In this document: piece by piece, positions 63,966 to 64,000 of the stretch
Numbering within the stretch: position 1 is the first letter of the stretch
How the letters are laid out: every line of letters begins with the position of its first letter
From: Candidatus Phycosocius bacilliformis
Lineage (GTDB): Bacteria; Pseudomonadota; Alphaproteobacteria; Caulobacterales; Aquidulcibacteraceae
DNA length: 64,000 nt
NCBI RefSeq assembly: GCF_003112735.1
Contig: NZ_BFBR01000001.1
Location: forward strand, 310,001 to 374,000
Direction: 5' to 3'
Position numbers and translations under genes: made by a program
The notes under the pieces: model-generated
What the model was told of the DNA's origin: nothing
Seen by the model: only the letters and a program-made list of their open reading frames with translations
The model's database searches: none

Positions 63966-64000
63966 CGCCGACCGGCATACCGCGCTTGACCACGGCCGAT
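63955..64000 (-). CDS. Possible C-terminus of a minus-strand gene cut by the window edge
   Basis: One minus-strand frame reads AVVKRGMPVGVRI then TAG, with the stop inside the DUF808 3' end. Overlapping convergent stops occur twice elsewhere in the window. Only 15 codons are visible, so this is weak. Confidence 0.3.
   Translation of the reverse strand, partial: SAVVKRGMPVGVRI

Overview
The window is ordinary chromosomal DNA from an alphaproteobacterium, most likely of the Caulobacterales/Hyphomonadaceae type. The evidence is a full-length CtrA cell-cycle regulator divergent from fliI-fliJ, two Caulobacter-type short flagellins, one with a textbook sigma-54 promoter, clustered GANTC (CcrM-type) sites in some promoters, and alphaproteobacterial neighbourhoods such as DUF3576-leuS-lptE-holA, thiE-like/yggS and mdh/flagellin. 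No species is named because the sequence alone does not allow it. I see no tRNA, rRNA, CRISPR array, insertion sequence, prophage or toxin-antitoxin pair.

Region 1 (1 to about 21 kb) is a surface-polysaccharide / nucleotide-sugar locus. It starts with an AT-richer block (1-3749): a truncated FAD oxidoreductase, a nucleotidyltransferase-HAD phosphatase fusion, an AGE-family sugar epimerase and rfbC. rfbB-rfbD-rfbA follow, in GC-richer DNA. A minus-strand set then runs tal, manC, purU, phosphohexomutase, a Gfo/Idh dehydrogenase and a DegT sugar aminotransferase. Next come galU and a UDP-glucose dehydrogenase, a GT4 glycosyltransferase, a membrane CapD/WbpM-type dehydratase and a heparinase II/III-like protein, which leads into rpe and rsmB. 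Together they can supply dTDP-rhamnose, GDP-mannose (or a GDP-heptose-like sugar), UDP-glucose/UDP-glucuronate and probably an amino sugar.

Region 2 (21 to about 44.5 kb) is mostly housekeeping: htpX, an SDHAF4-like factor, kup, argG, holA-lptE-leuS-DUF3576, an NtrZ-like secreted protein, a thiE-like gene divergent from yggS, a DUF1800-DUF1501 export pair, an S9 peptidase, rdgB-hemW, a GNAT acetyltransferase and mdh.

Region 3 (44.5 to 55.5 kb) is motility and cell cycle: two tandem flagellins, a UvrD/PcrA helicase, an Ala/Pro-rich secreted protein coupled to xerD, fliI, fliJ and ctrA.

Region 4 (55.5 to 64 kb) holds a class III aminotransferase with a striking inverted-repeat operator, asd, a RarD-type exporter, a glutamine amidotransferase, cysQ, a MaoC-HIT pair and a DUF808 membrane protein.

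I did not find a clear, previously undescribed multi-gene system. The best second-look items are the fusion/epimerase sugar cassette at the left edge, purU lacking any canonical in-frame start, the structured leaders and sigma-54/FlbD-like control of the flagellins, the aminotransferase operator, and a possible minus-strand small RNA near 59.3 kb.
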